Positions 34,406 through 43,685 are shown, counted from the stretch's first letter. The stretch is DNA of 64,000 nucleotides from Agromyces fucosus (GCF_004134865.1 NZ_SDPO01000002.1:930001-994000); one strand, 5' to 3'. Notes: generated from the letters alone by a model not told the origin. Numbers and translations: made by a program.

Positions 34406-36127
34406 ATGAGCACGCAGGCCGAAGCATCCGTCGTCGCACCGATCGCGAAGACATCGTGGCTCGCCCTCGTCGTCGTCGTCATGACGCAGATCCAGGTCTC
34501 GTTCGCGGTGAACGCCCTCACCGTCTCGATGGCCGGCATCACGACCGAACTCGACACTCCGGCGAGCACGGTCGGCACGGCGATCACCGCGGGAACCTTC
34601 GCGATGGCGGCATTCATCCTGCTCGGGGCGAAGATCGGCTCGCGGTTCGGCAGCCGCGGCGTCTTCCAGATCGCCGTCGCGATCCACGGACTGGCCATGC
34701 TGGGCGTCGCGCTCAGCGTGTCGCCCGCGATGCTGTTCATCGCCCAAGCCTCGTCGGGCGCGGTCATCGCCCTCATCGCCCCGGCGCTCACCGTCTTCAT
34801 CGCGACGAACTACCACGGCCTGCAGCAGGGCCGGGCGATCGGCCTCCTGGCGGCGGCCATCCCCGCGGCCGGCGTGCTGGCACTCCTGCTCGCCGGCTGG
34901 TTCGCGAACACGATCGGCTGGCGCTGGTCGTTCGTGCTGATGGTCGCTCTCGCCGTCGTCAACCTGCTGCTGAGCTTCAAGCTCAAGCGGGTGACGGCAC
35001 AGCCCGGTCTCTCCATCGACTGGACCGGCGCCATCCTCGCGGCCGTCGCGGTCATCCTCCTGAGCTTCGGCTTCTCGGGGCTCTCGACCTGGGGCGTGTG
35101 GCTCGCGACGAGTCAGGCGCCATTCGACATCCTCGGCATCTCGCCGGCACCGCTGCTCGTGATCGCCGGCCTCATCGTCGGCCAGGTGTTCTTCTCCTGG
35201 CTGCGTCGCCGCGGGCGCGAGGGCAAGCCGCGCATCTTCGACCTGCGCGTCCTCGCGACGGGCTCCGAGCGGGCCATCACGGCGTGCATGGCGATCATGC
35301 TGTTCGTGGGCACCGCGGCGAACTTCCTGATCCCGCTCTACATCCAGGTCGTGCAGGGCCGCTCGAGCATCGAGACGTCGTTCTCGATCATCCCCTACAC
35401 GCTCTCGATCTTCCTCGCCTCGACGTTCGTCGCCTCGCTCTACGGCCGGTTCACGCCGAAGGCGATCGCGAGTGCCGGCTTCGTCGTGGTGGCGTCGGCG
35501 CTCACGCTCCTCGCCTTCACCGTGCGCGGCGAATGGAGCCAGGGCTTCGTCGTCGCCGGACTCATCCTGCTCGGCCTCGGCCAGGGCGCGATCGTCGCGC
35601 TCGTCTTCAACACCCTGCTCTCCTCCGCGCCCAGGCAGCTCGCGGGCGACGTCGGTGCGTGGCGCGGGCTCGTGCACAACCTCTCGGGCAGCGTCGGCAT
35701 CGCGGTGGCGACGGCGTTCGCCGTCGGCATGCTCTCGACGCTGCTGCTCAGCGGCGCGCAGGAGCATCCCGAGATCTCCGACGAGCTCATCGCGCAGGTG
35801 AACATCAACGAAGCCGACTTCCTCACGAACGAGCAGCTCGCCGCCGTGCTCGAGTCCCGAGCGAGCGGGCCGCAGCTCGACGCCGCGATCGCGATCAACG
35901 CCGAGGCGCGCCTGCAGGCGCTCAAGGTCTCATTGCTCGGCCTCGCAGCGCTCTCGCTCCTCGCGATCGTGCCGGCGACCCGAATGCCCGGACGCCGTCG
36001 CGACGAACTGCCCGAGAAGCTCGAGCCCGACGACGGCGATCCGATCGACCCCGTCGACCTCGATGACGTCAACGACCTCGATGGACTCGACCTCGACGAC
36101 CTCGCCCAGAAGGAGACACCGGCATGA
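34406..36127 (+). CDS. MFS transporter of the DHA2 (14-segment) drug-exporter type
   Basis: A 573-residue membrane protein with about 14 membrane segments, as in EmrB/QacA-type proton antiporters. The first half shows KIGSRFGSRGVFQIAVAIHG, and LLAAAIPAAGVLALLLAGWF corresponds to motif C. The C-terminus is a long acidic cytoplasmic tail (DPIDPVDLDDVNDLDGLDLD). ATG 34406 follows GAGGGGA; the upstream in-frame extension lacks a ribosome site. Its stop overlaps the start of pepA by 4 nt, an unusual pairing of exporter and aminopeptidase. Cargo unknown. Confidence 0.9.
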   Translation: MSTQAEASVVAPIAKTSWLALVVVVMTQIQVSFAVNALTVSMAGITTELDTPASTVGTAITAGTFAMAAFILLGAKIGSRFGSRGVFQIAVAIHGLAMLGVALSVSPAMLFIAQASSGAVIALIAPALTVFIATNYHGLQQGRAIGLLAAAIPAAGVLALLLAGWFANTIGWRWSFVLMVALAVVNLLLSFKLKRVTAQPGLSIDWTGAILAAVAVILLSFGFSGLSTWGVWLATSQAPFDILGISPAPLLVIAGLIVGQVFFSWLRRRGREGKPRIFDLRVLATGSERAITACMAIMLFVGTAANFLIPLYIQVVQGRSSIETSFSIIPYTLSIFLASTFVASLYGRFTPKAIASAGFVVVASALTLLAFTVRGEWSQGFVVAGLILLGLGQGAIVALVFNTLLSSAPRQLAGDVGAWRGLVHNLSGSVGIAVATAFAVGMLSTLLLSGAQEHPEISDELIAQVNINEADFLTNEQLAAVLESRASGPQLDAAIAINAEARLQALKVSLLGLAALSLLAIVPATRMPGRRRDELPEKLEPDDGDPIDPVDLDDVNDLDGLDLDDLAQKETPA

Positions 36128-37647
36128 CCCGCAGCGCGAACAAGCTCATCCCCGACGACTTCGACGCGGTGTCGTCGCTCGCGAACTCCCCGTCCGTCGT
36201 GCTCGACGAAGCGCTGGGCGACACCGAGGTGACGGGTGTGCTCGTCACCACCCCGGTCGCCGACGCCGAGTCGATCGCCGGTCTGGACCAGGCAGCATGG
36301 GAGCGCGCCGGCTTCGAGGCGAAAACGGGGCAGACGCTGTACGTGCCCGGTGCCGAGCCGACCGTGCTCGTCGGCGGCGGCCCGACCGCCGAACTCACGA
36401 TCAACGGGTTGCGGGATGCCGCGGCGGCCCTCGTGCGCGCCGCCGCCAAGGCCTCGCGCATCGGGTTCGAGATCCCCGAGCTCGGCTCGCTCGACCGGGC
36501 ATCGGCCGGTCAGGCGATCGCGGAGGGCGCTGCCCTCGGAAGCTACCGGTACACCGGTCGCTCGACGAAGCCGAGCGGTGCACCGTTCGAGCGACTCGTC
36601 CTGCGCATCGGCGACGTGCCGACCGCCGGCTCCGATGCCGTCGAACTCGCCGCCGGCATCGAGGCCGGCCTCGTCACCGCGCGCGCGGCCAACGTGGCCC
36701 GCGACCTCGCGAACACTCCCCCGGGCCACTTGACCGCGACCGATCTGGCCGACGTCGCCGTGTCGCTCGGCGTGCGCTTCGGCTTCGAGGTCGAGGTCTT
36801 CGACAAGCAGCAGCTCATCGAGCTCGGGTGCGGCGGCCTGCTGGGCGTCAACCGCGGCTCGACCGAGGAACCGCGCATGGTGAAGCTCCGCTACACGCCC
36901 GTCGGCACCCCGACCGGGCATCTCGGGCTCGTCGGCAAGGGCATCATGTACGACTCGGGCGGCATCAGCCTGAAGCCGTCCGACCCGATGCACCTGCTCA
37001 TGAAGATGGACATGGGCGGCGCGGCATCCGTGCTCGGCGCCTTCACCGCGTTGCGGGCGCTGCGTTCCACCGCGACCGTCACCGGCTGGCTCATGTGCAC
37101 CGACAACATGCCGTCGGGCTCGGCGTACCAGCTCGGCGACGTGCTCACCGCGCGGAACGGCACGACCGTCGAGGTGAAGAACACCGATGCCGAGGGCCGG
37201 CTCGTGATGATGGATGCCATCGCCCTCGCGAACGAGGAGGGCGTCGACACGATCATCGACATCGCGACGCTCACGGGCGCCGCCCTCATGGCGCTCGGCA
37301 CCTCGACCGCAGCGCTCTTCGGCAACGACGAGACGACCCTCGCCTCGGTCGAGCGCGCCTCAGCGGCGACCGACGAGCAGGTCTGGCGGTTGCCCCTCGA
37401 GCGCCGCTACCGCAAGCAGCTCGACTCGCAGGTCGCCGACCTCTCGAACCTCGGCGGCACCTTCGCGGGCGCGACGACGGCGGCGCTGTTCCTCGACCAC
37501 TTCGTGGGCACGACGCCGTGGGCGCACCTCGACATCGCGGGCACGATGCAGTCGGATGCCGACGAATCGTGGCGTTCGAAGGGCGCCACCGGGTTCGGCA
37601 CGCGGATCCTCATCGACGTGGCGCGGGGGTTCCAGGCGGCGCGCTGA
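36124..37647 (+). CDS. pepA: Leucyl aminopeptidase (M17 cytosol aminopeptidase)
   Basis: A 507-residue cytosolic metallo-aminopeptidase that trims N-terminal residues from peptides. The catalytic domain has the two-metal and bicarbonate-site motifs GKGIMYDSGGISLKP, LLMKMDMGGAA, and the family signature NTDAEGRL (353-360). ATG 36124 overlaps the stop of the MFS gene (ATGA), so translation is coupled. Confidence 0.96.
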   Translation: MTRSANKLIPDDFDAVSSLANSPSVVLDEALGDTEVTGVLVTTPVADAESIAGLDQAAWERAGFEAKTGQTLYVPGAEPTVLVGGGPTAELTINGLRDAAAALVRAAAKASRIGFEIPELGSLDRASAGQAIAEGAALGSYRYTGRSTKPSGAPFERLVLRIGDVPTAGSDAVELAAGIEAGLVTARAANVARDLANTPPGHLTATDLADVAVSLGVRFGFEVEVFDKQQLIELGCGGLLGVNRGSTEEPRMVKLRYTPVGTPTGHLGLVGKGIMYDSGGISLKPSDPMHLLMKMDMGGAASVLGAFTALRALRSTATVTGWLMCTDNMPSGSAYQLGDVLTARNGTTVEVKNTDAEGRLVMMDAIALANEEGVDTIIDIATLTGAALMALGTSTAALFGNDETTLASVERASAATDEQVWRLPLERRYRKQLDSQVADLSNLGGTFAGATTAALFLDHFVGTTPWAHLDIAGTMQSDADESWRSKGATGFGTRILIDVARGFQAAR

Positions 37648-37763
37648 CGCAGGGCCATTGCGGCGCACGTCGGGGCAACGAAGCGTGCCGGAGGACGCGA
37701 AGCGGGTGCCTGCCACGCGAGACGGTGCCTCTCGCACCACGCAACGGCCCGGTGCCGGCAGGG

Positions 37764-40700
37764 TCAGCGCAGCACGCCGGCGCGGTAGGCCGCTTCGGTG
37801 CGGGTGGCCGCGCCGAGCTTGCGGAGGATCGCCGACACGTGCACGCTCGCGGTCTTGCCGCTGATGAAGAGCCGCTCGCCGATCTGGCGGTTGCTGAGCC
37901 CCTCGGCGATGAGTTCGAGCACCTGCCGTTCACGGGCGGTGAGCTCGGCGGTCACCTCGGCGGCCGCAATGGCATCGGATGCCGCAGAACCCGCGAGGCC
38001 CGGGCCGGCACCCGCCCCGGCCTTGGGCCTGCCCGACCCCATGCCGCCGTCGAGCGCGAGCCCGGCGGCCGCGGCGACCTGCTCGACGCGATCGCGTACC
38101 GCGCCGACGCCGCCGCTGAGGGCGAGGTCGAAGGCGCTCTGCAGCGTGACCTTCGCGGCGGCGCGGTCGCCGGCGGCGAGCTCGGCCTCTCCCTGGCGGG
38201 TGAGGGCGTACGGCGCGAGGTATCCCGGGGCCGAGGGCGCCGCTGCCGCCTTCGCCGCGACCCGCCAGGCTTCGGCGTCGGAGCCGGCCGCCCCGTCGGG
38301 TGCTTCGGCGAGTTCGGCCTCGAAGAACGCGGCCCAGAGGGAGCGGGTGGGCCAGTCCATGCCCGCGAGCACCTCGCGAAGGGCGGGCTCCGCCGCGCTG
38401 ATCTCGGCGACGAGCTCGGCGGGGATGCCGCCGGCCTGTTCACGGCCGATGACCCCTCCCGCGCCGGCACGGGCCGCCCCGATGACCCGGGCCGCGACCC
38501 AGGCGAGCGGGAGTCCGTAGCCGGGCAGGGGCCCGCCCCGTTCGTCGAGCACGCGCTTCGCCTCGCGCCATGCGCCGGCGACGTCGCCTCCGGCGAGTGC
38601 GACCTCGGCAGCGACACGACTGACGCTGAGGCGCGTCTGCACCTCGACCTCCATGATCTCGGTCATCGTCGAGCGGACCCTCCGCAACTGCTCGGCGGCA
38701 CGCACGGGCTCGCCGAGCCAGAGGATCGACCAGATGCGCGCCCGCTGCAAGTAGACCCCGAACGGCCCCGGCGGGTCGAGTGCGAGGGCGCGCTCGATGA
38801 GCACCGCCGCGCGATCCCATTCGCCGAGCGCGAAGAGCGGGTCGACGGCGTTCGAGGCGAGGATCAGGCCGGAGCTGCGCTCGACGCCCTGCGCCCTCGC
38901 CTGCTCGAGGCCCTCTTCGGCGAGGCGCACCGCCTCGGCGTAGTTGCCGACGAGGAAGTGCAGGTCGGAGGCGTTGACCCAGTAGCGCAGCATCGCAGCG
39001 CCGTCGCCGTGGGAGAGCTCTCGTGCATGCTCGAGGCCGGCGAACCCCGCATCGACCTCGCCGCGACTCGCCCGGCTGACGGCGGCCACGTTCGCGGCGA
39101 GCGAGGCGTAGCGGGGCGATTCGACCTCGATGGCGACCTCGAGCGCACGCTCGGCGGTGTCGACGGCCTCGTCGAGACGCCCTTCGATCATGAACCGGCC
39201 GGCGAGCACGATGAGCACGGTCATGCGGAGTTCGCTCGGACGCTCGCCGAGGACCTCGAGCGCCTCTTCGAGCACGGGGATCGACCCCGGTCGCCCGACG
39301 CTGGCGAGATCCATCGCCTTGTCGCGCAGGAATCGGGGGTACTGCGGCTCGTCGCGCGGGCACTCGGCGAGCGCGGCCTTGACGAGCGCGAGACTGCGCT
39401 CGCCCTCGCCGGCGTTGCGCAGGTGCGAGGCCGTGCGCCCCATCAGTTCGAGTTTCGTCATGCCCGACGATCGCTCGGGTTCGGGCACGACGTCCCACAG
39501 GCCGATCGCCCGCTCGCCGAGCTGTGCGGCGGTGGCGTAGGCGGCCGCGGCGCGCGCCTCACGCATCGCGTGGATCGTGGCGGGGAATGCGCGAGCCGCG
39601 TCGTGCGCGCCGAGCCAGTGGAACGAGATCTCGGCCGCGAGGCGCCGCGTGCCTGCGGCGGCGGCGGCCTCGTAGGCCTCGGCGTACCGCGAGTGGAATC
39701 GCGCCCGCTCGCCGGGCAGCAGGTCGGCGAGGATCGCCTCTCGCACGAGCGCATGCCGGAAGGCGTAGTCGTCGCCGTCGATCGTGAGCACGCCGGCCAC
39801 CACGCTCTCACGTGCTGCGAGCTCGAGCTCGTCGGCCGAGCCGTCGAAGACCGTCTCGAGCATGGCATGGGAGATGCGCACGCCGCCCACGCTGATGACC
39901 CGCAGCAGCGCCTGGGCCGGATCGCTGAGGCGCTCGTAGCGCGCCAGCAGCAGTTCGCGGAGGGTGTCGGGCAGCTCGCGCTCATCGCGGCACCCGTCGA
40001 GGCCGACGAGCTCTTCGACGAAGAACGGCACGCCGTCGCTGCGGCGGAAGACGGTGTCGATGACCGCGTCGGTGGGCGGATCGCCGACGAGCGACTTCGT
40101 GAGCTTGCGCACCTGGGCGCGGGTCAGGCGCGAGAGGTCGCGTCGTTCGACCCAGCGGTCGCGCTCGGCCTCGGAGAGGAAGGCCCGCAGCGGATGCCCC
40201 CTGGTGACGTCTTCGCTGCGGTAGGTCAGCACCGTGAGCACCCGGCTCGAGCCGAGGGCGCGCATGAGGAATCGGAGCAGGGCGAGCGTGGCGGCGTCGA
40301 CCCAGTGCAGGTCTTCGATGAGGAGCACCACCGGCCGCTCGCGCGAGACGCTCTCGAGCAGCACCGCGATGCCCTCGTGCAGCTGGCCCGTTGCGGCGCC
40401 GACACCGGCGGGGGCTGCGGCCGCGGCCGCGTCGGGGTCGGATGCCGCGAGCTCGGGCAGGAGCGCCGCGAGCGCCGGCCGGCCGGGGCCGGCCGCCTCG
40501 AGCACGCGTTCGCGCCCGAGGTCGGCGATGAGCGTGCGCAGCGCCGCCTTGACGGGCGCGTACGGCGCCGCGACGCTGCCGAGGTCGACGCACTGCCCGG
40601 CCAGGAGGCGCACGTCTGACGGCAGCCCGCGCTCGAACTCGCGCACGAGCCGCGTCTTGCCGATGCCCGCCTCACCGCCGATCACGACGGTGAAGGGCGC

Positions 40701-40784
40701 GCCGGCGCGCACCTCGTCGAGGCGCTCGTTGAGCCTCGCGAGGTCGGCGTCGCGGCCGACCATGGCCGCCGTCGACGTGGTCAC
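37764..40784 (-). CDS. Large ATPase-containing LuxR-family transcriptional regulator (LAL/MalT-like)
   Basis: A 1006-residue regulator. It has an N-terminal STAND/AAA-16 ATPase with Walker A GGEAGIGKTRLV (about residues 37-48) and Walker B VVLLIEDLHWVD, a long helical TPR-like middle (many repeats such as ALAECPRDEPQYPRFLRDKA), and a C-terminal LuxR helix-turn-helix (LTARERQVLELIAEGLSNRQ followed by IGERLF and KTASVHVSAILRKL). Such proteins oligomerise on ATP and inducer to activate transcription. The frame is open upstream to 41153; GTG 40784 or ATG 40763 are the best starts because homology begins at MVGRDADL. Targets are unknown. Confidence 0.9.
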   Translation of the reverse strand: MTTSTAAMVGRDADLARLNERLDEVRAGAPFTVVIGGEAGIGKTRLVREFERGLPSDVRLLAGQCVDLGSVAAPYAPVKAALRTLIADLGRERVLEAAGPGRPALAALLPELAASDPDAAAAAAPAGVGAATGQLHEGIAVLLESVSRERPVVLLIEDLHWVDAATLALLRFLMRALGSSRVLTVLTYRSEDVTRGHPLRAFLSEAERDRWVERRDLSRLTRAQVRKLTKSLVGDPPTDAVIDTVFRRSDGVPFFVEELVGLDGCRDERELPDTLRELLLARYERLSDPAQALLRVISVGGVRISHAMLETVFDGSADELELAARESVVAGVLTIDGDDYAFRHALVREAILADLLPGERARFHSRYAEAYEAAAAAGTRRLAAEISFHWLGAHDAARAFPATIHAMREARAAAAYATAAQLGERAIGLWDVVPEPERSSGMTKLELMGRTASHLRNAGEGERSLALVKAALAECPRDEPQYPRFLRDKAMDLASVGRPGSIPVLEEALEVLGERPSELRMTVLIVLAGRFMIEGRLDEAVDTAERALEVAIEVESPRYASLAANVAAVSRASRGEVDAGFAGLEHARELSHGDGAAMLRYWVNASDLHFLVGNYAEAVRLAEEGLEQARAQGVERSSGLILASNAVDPLFALGEWDRAAVLIERALALDPPGPFGVYLQRARIWSILWLGEPVRAAEQLRRVRSTMTEIMEVEVQTRLSVSRVAAEVALAGGDVAGAWREAKRVLDERGGPLPGYGLPLAWVAARVIGAARAGAGGVIGREQAGGIPAELVAEISAAEPALREVLAGMDWPTRSLWAAFFEAELAEAPDGAAGSDAEAWRVAAKAAAAPSAPGYLAPYALTRQGEAELAAGDRAAAKVTLQSAFDLALSGGVGAVRDRVEQVAAAAGLALDGGMGSGRPKAGAGAGPGLAGSAASDAIAAAEVTAELTARERQVLELIAEGLSNRQIGERLFISGKTASVHVSAILRKLGAATRTEAAYRAGVLR

Positions 40785-40897
40785 GATCTCATCGTGCCAC
40801 GTCCCCCCGACAGCGGCAGCTGCCGCGGCACCCGTGATCGCGGATGGCGGAATCGGCGGATCGACCGTGCGAACCGCCTCCGCCGTCGCGGTCGTGC

Positions 40898-41080
40898 TCA
40901 CCGCAGGGCGAGACGCGGCGCCCGGTGCATGCGGCGGTGGCGACGAGCCGGTTCGGGCGACGCCCCCGCGTCGTCGGAACCGGACTCGTCGGCCGCGCGA
41001 CGCAGCCCGAGCTCCCACTCGGCGCGGTGCACGTCGCTCTGGTGCGCGTGCAGTGCCATGAAGTCTGCAGAGAACTGCAT
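40898..41080 (-). CDS. Small hypothetical protein, 60 residues
   Basis: ATG 41080 has a near-perfect ribosome-binding site (AGGAGGGGAAC). The N-terminal half (MQFSADFMALHAHQSDVHRA, then EWELGLRRAADESG) looks like a folded helical peptide, while the C-terminal half is Arg/Pro-rich and low in complexity. It lies between a hairpin terminator and the LuxR-type regulator on the same strand, 113 nt upstream of it. Tandem GCCTCAG heptamers precede it. I do not recognise the family. Confidence 0.6.
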   Translation of the reverse strand: MQFSADFMALHAHQSDVHRAEWELGLRRAADESGSDDAGASPEPARRHRRMHRAPRLALR

Positions 41081-41136
41081 GTTCCCCTCCTGGGTCTCCC
41101 CGATCGTTCGACCGGATGCCTCCAGCGTGCGCTCTG

Positions 41137-41206
41137 AGGCACCTGAGGCTCATCGGGCGATCGCCCTATTTCATGCGGATGCCGCCTCAGATCCGTCTGA
41201 GGCGGC
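41137..41206 (-). terminator. Hairpin terminator plus tandem GCCTCAG heptamers
   Basis: A perfect 11-bp stem (GCCGCCTCAGA, 41181-41191, with 41196-41206, loop TCCG) ends the transcript of the 38-residue gene. Between it and the 60-residue gene the heptamer GCCTCAG (coding strand) occurs twice with a 9-bp period (about 41135-41150), a possible activator or operator site for the next gene. The same heptamer is part of the hairpin stem. Confidence 0.6.
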
Positions 41207-41235
41207 ACCGCGAGCGGGGACCGAGCGGCCGGCGC

Positions 41236-41352
41236 TCAGCCGAGGATCGTGGGCGTGCGGCGGTAGCCGTCGCGACCGAACTGCACGACCGCGGCGGAGA
41301 TCGCCACGACGGCGACCAGTGCGAGCACGGCGAGGAACAGTGTCGAGAACAT
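41236..41352 (-). CDS. Single-pass small membrane protein, 38 residues
   Basis: A short gene with ATG 41352, a GGGAGGTG ribosome-binding site and TGA at 41236-41238. The product is a hydrophobic helix (MFSTLFLAVLALVAVVAISA) followed by a short basic cytoplasmic tail (GRDGYRRTPTILG), so it is a one-segment membrane peptide. It starts 44 nt after the end of the PNPOx-like gene on the same strand and is followed by a hairpin terminator, so the two are probably one transcript. Function unknown. Confidence 0.7.
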   Translation of the reverse strand: MFSTLFLAVLALVAVVAISAAVVQFGRDGYRRTPTILG

Positions 41353-41396
41353 GGCGCACCTCCCTTCTGCAGGTCTTCACGGAATCTGACGAAATC

Positions 41397-42089
41397 TCAG
41401 TGAAGCTTGTCGTCGGGCTCCGTCGACGTCGTCAGGGCGACCACGGAGTCGGGTATCGGGGTGCCCGCCGGGGTCAGCACGGAGGGCTCCGGCGCGCCCC
41501 AGCGGCGGCCGAGCGGCACGACCCCCGCCCACACGGAGTGGTCCTCGCCGTCGTCGGGCTCCTCCGACGCGCCGGCGGCCCGCGCCTTCATGACGACGTC
41601 GTCGAGGCGGAGCCGGAGCACCCGGGTCGCCGCGATCTCCTTGCAGGTCGTCGCCCGCACCTCGTCGGCACGGCCGGGCATGAGCCGCTCCGAGAGCGCG
41701 AGGAGCGCGGCATCCGCTCGCTCGCCCTCGACGGGTTCGAGCACCCCGTACGCGACGACGCTGCGGTAGTTCATGGAGCTGTCGAAGAGGGAGCGGGCGA
41801 AGACGAGTCCGTCGAGCGCGGTCACGGCGAAGGCGACGACCTGCCGTTCGGATGCCGCGCGCAACGCGAATCCGCCGCCGGTCGAGCCGTGCACGAGCAC
41901 GTGCTCGCCATCGCGGGCGTAGCCCATCGGCACGACGATCGGCACGCCGTCGACGACCGCGGCCAGGTGGCCGACGAGCTCGCCGTCGAGCAGCTCGAAG
42001 AGCGCATCGCGATCGGTCGTCTGGCGCTCCGACATGCGGCGGATGCGGCGGGGTGCTGGGGCTTGGGCTGCGGCGTCGTTCGTGGTCAC
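41397..42089 (-). CDS. Pyridoxamine 5'-phosphate oxidase-like FMN-binding protein
   Basis: A 230-residue split-barrel protein of the PNPOx-like superfamily (LLDGELVGHLAAVVDGVPIV then VPMGYARDGEHVLVHGSTGG, and a C-terminal VWAGVVPLGRRWGAPEPS). Such proteins bind FMN, heme or F420; the activity cannot be told. GTG 42089 is preferred: GAGACT (42096-42101, reading left) ends 6 nt before it, leaderless style; ATG 42035 is an alternative. It is divergent from a MocR regulator that probably controls it. Confidence 0.87.
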   Translation of the reverse strand: MTTNDAAAQAPAPRRIRRMSERQTTDRDALFELLDGELVGHLAAVVDGVPIVVPMGYARDGEHVLVHGSTGGGFALRAASERQVVAFAVTALDGLVFARSLFDSSMNYRSVVAYGVLEPVEGERADAALLALSERLMPGRADEVRATTCKEIAATRVLRLRLDDVVMKARAAGASEEPDDGEDHSVWAGVVPLGRRWGAPEPSVLTPAGTPIPDSVVALTTSTEPDDKLH

Positions 42090-42110
42090 CCTTCGAGTCT
42101 CGGGCGTACA

Positions 42111-42157
42111 CTGGTTGAGTTCGCAGTCCAGTTCTCGCAGAATCAACCAGTCCAGTT
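42111..42157. promoter_or_regulatory. Shared control region of the PNPOx-like gene and its MocR regulator
   Basis: The 77-bp divergent gap contains a direct repeat AGTCCAGTT (42125-42133 and 42149-42157, 24 bp apart) and an inverted repeat CTGGTTGA/TCAACCAG (42111-42118 and 42143-42150). MocR/PdxR regulators typically bind direct repeats spaced by about two helical turns, so these are the likely sites. Confidence 0.6.
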
Positions 42158-42166
42158 GGGAGTCGG

Positions 42167-43624
42167 ATGGACGGCCCGATCATCGACCTCGACCGCACGT
42201 CGACGGTGCCCCTCGGCGTGCAGCTCGTCGACGGGCTGCGGCGGCGCGTGCTGGCCGGCGAGCTCCGCCCGGGCGATCCGGTGCCGTCGACGAGGGCGCT
42301 CGCGAGCGCCCTCGGCCTCTCGCGCAGCGTCGTCGTGACGGCCTACGACCAACTCGCCGGCGAGGGCTACCTCGAGACGCGACAGGGTGCTGCCACCCGC
42401 GTCGCCGAGCTCGTGCCCCGGGTCGAGCGGGCAGCGGATGCCGCGGCATCCGCCCGTGCCGCAGGGGCCGAGCCATCCGCGATGGCGGCGGAACCTTCAG
42501 CCTCGCCCGAACCGCGCATCAACCTCCTCCCCGGCCGCCCGTCGACCTCGCGCATCGACCCCCGCCCCTGGCGCGCGGCCTGGCGCGGCGCCGCCTCGCT
42601 CGAGATCCCGGCGGACTCGCCGCCGCCGTTCGGCGTGCCCCGACTGCGCGCCGAGATCGCCGACCACCTGCGGCACGCGCGCGGACTCGCCTGCTCGCCC
42701 GACGACATCGTCGTCACCGCCGGCACGAGCGAGGCGCTCGGGCTCGTGGCATCCGTGCTCGCGCACATCGCCGGCAGTGCTCCCGACCTCGCGATCGAGG
42801 ATCCGGGCTACCCCTCGGCGCGGCGCCTGTTCGAACGTCGCGGCGTGCGCACGCACCCCGTCGGGGCCGACGGCGACGGGTTCGACGTCGGCGCCCTGCG
42901 GCGGCTGCCGGTCGTGCCCGCCGCCGTCATGGTCACGCCGAGCCACCAGTACCCCCTCGGCGGTCGCCTGCCGGTCGCGACCCGGCTCGAGCTGCTCGCG
43001 TGGGCCGGCGCGCACGACGCGCTCGTGATCGAGGACGACTACGACAGCGAGTTCCGGCACCTCGGGCCGCCCCTCCCGGCGCTCGCCTCGCTCGACGACA
43101 CGGGCCGGGTCGTGCTCATCGGCAGCTTCTCGAAGGTGCTGACGCCGTGGATCCGCCTCGGCTACCTGGTGCTGCCCGCCGCGAACCGGCGGCTCCGCGA
43201 CGCGATCGCCGCCTCGCGAGACGACGAGGCCTGCCCGGTTCCGGGCGTCGCGCAGCACGCGATCGCCGAGCTGCTCGCGAGCGGCGCCGTGCGACGGCAC
43301 ATCACGGTCGCCCGTCGCGAGTACGCCCATCGCCGCGGACTCGTGCTCGCCGCGCTCGACGGGCTGCCGGGCGCACCGCTCTCGGGACTCGACGGCGGGC
43401 TGCACGCGGTCGTCGAGCTTCCGGATGCCGCGGCATCCGCTGCCCTCGTGACCCGGCTGGCGAACGAGGGCGTGGCCGTCGCCCCGCTCTCGGACTACTG
43501 GGCCGCCCCCGGCACCACGCGGCGTCACGGCATCGTGTTCGGCTACGCCGCACCGAGCGACACGCAGCTCGTCGAGGCGCTCGGGCGCATCCGCGGAGCC
43601 GTCCTCGACGCACTCGCCGCGTGA
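42167..43624 (+). CDS. MocR-family regulator (GntR DNA-binding domain fused to a PLP aminotransferase fold)
   Basis: A 485-residue regulator with an N-terminal winged helix of the GntR type (GVQLVDGLRRRVLAGELRPG, then PSTRALASALGLSRSVVV) and a C-terminal class I aminotransferase domain. The PLP lysine is in GSFSKVLTPWIRLGY (Lys323), and VIEDDYDSEFR holds the PLP-contacting Asp/Tyr. MocR proteins sense PLP or amino compounds. ATG 42167 follows GGGAG. Divergent placement next to a PNPOx-like gene points to vitamin B6 or related control, as for PdxR, though true pdxST genes are not here. Confidence 0.93.
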   Translation: MDGPIIDLDRTSTVPLGVQLVDGLRRRVLAGELRPGDPVPSTRALASALGLSRSVVVTAYDQLAGEGYLETRQGAATRVAELVPRVERAADAAASARAAGAEPSAMAAEPSASPEPRINLLPGRPSTSRIDPRPWRAAWRGAASLEIPADSPPPFGVPRLRAEIADHLRHARGLACSPDDIVVTAGTSEALGLVASVLAHIAGSAPDLAIEDPGYPSARRLFERRGVRTHPVGADGDGFDVGALRRLPVVPAAVMVTPSHQYPLGGRLPVATRLELLAWAGAHDALVIEDDYDSEFRHLGPPLPALASLDDTGRVVLIGSFSKVLTPWIRLGYLVLPAANRRLRDAIAASRDDEACPVPGVAQHAIAELLASGAVRRHITVARREYAHRRGLVLAALDGLPGAPLSGLDGGLHAVVELPDAAASAALVTRLANEGVAVAPLSDYWAAPGTTRRHGIVFGYAAPSDTQLVEALGRIRGAVLDALAA

Positions 43625-43626
43625 CC

Positions 43627-43685
43627 TCGAGATGACGGGAATCGTCGCCTCGCGCGCCCAGCGGCGACGATTCACGTCATCTCGA
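43627..43685 (+). terminator. Long hairpin after the MocR gene, sharing an arm motif with another intergenic hairpin
   Basis: Arms of 23 bp (43627-43649 and 43663-43685) pair with one mismatch around a 13-nt loop, beginning 3 nt past the stop codon. The outer arm starts TCGAGATGACG; a 25-bp-arm hairpin at 62311-62376 carries the same eleven bases in one arm. Confidence 0.7.

Noticed and set aside
36063-40619. A 1518-codon plus-strand frame across pepA and opposite the LuxR-type regulator
   Set aside because: It lies in other frames or antisense to strongly supported genes and has the biased composition of a shadow frame; no domain seen.
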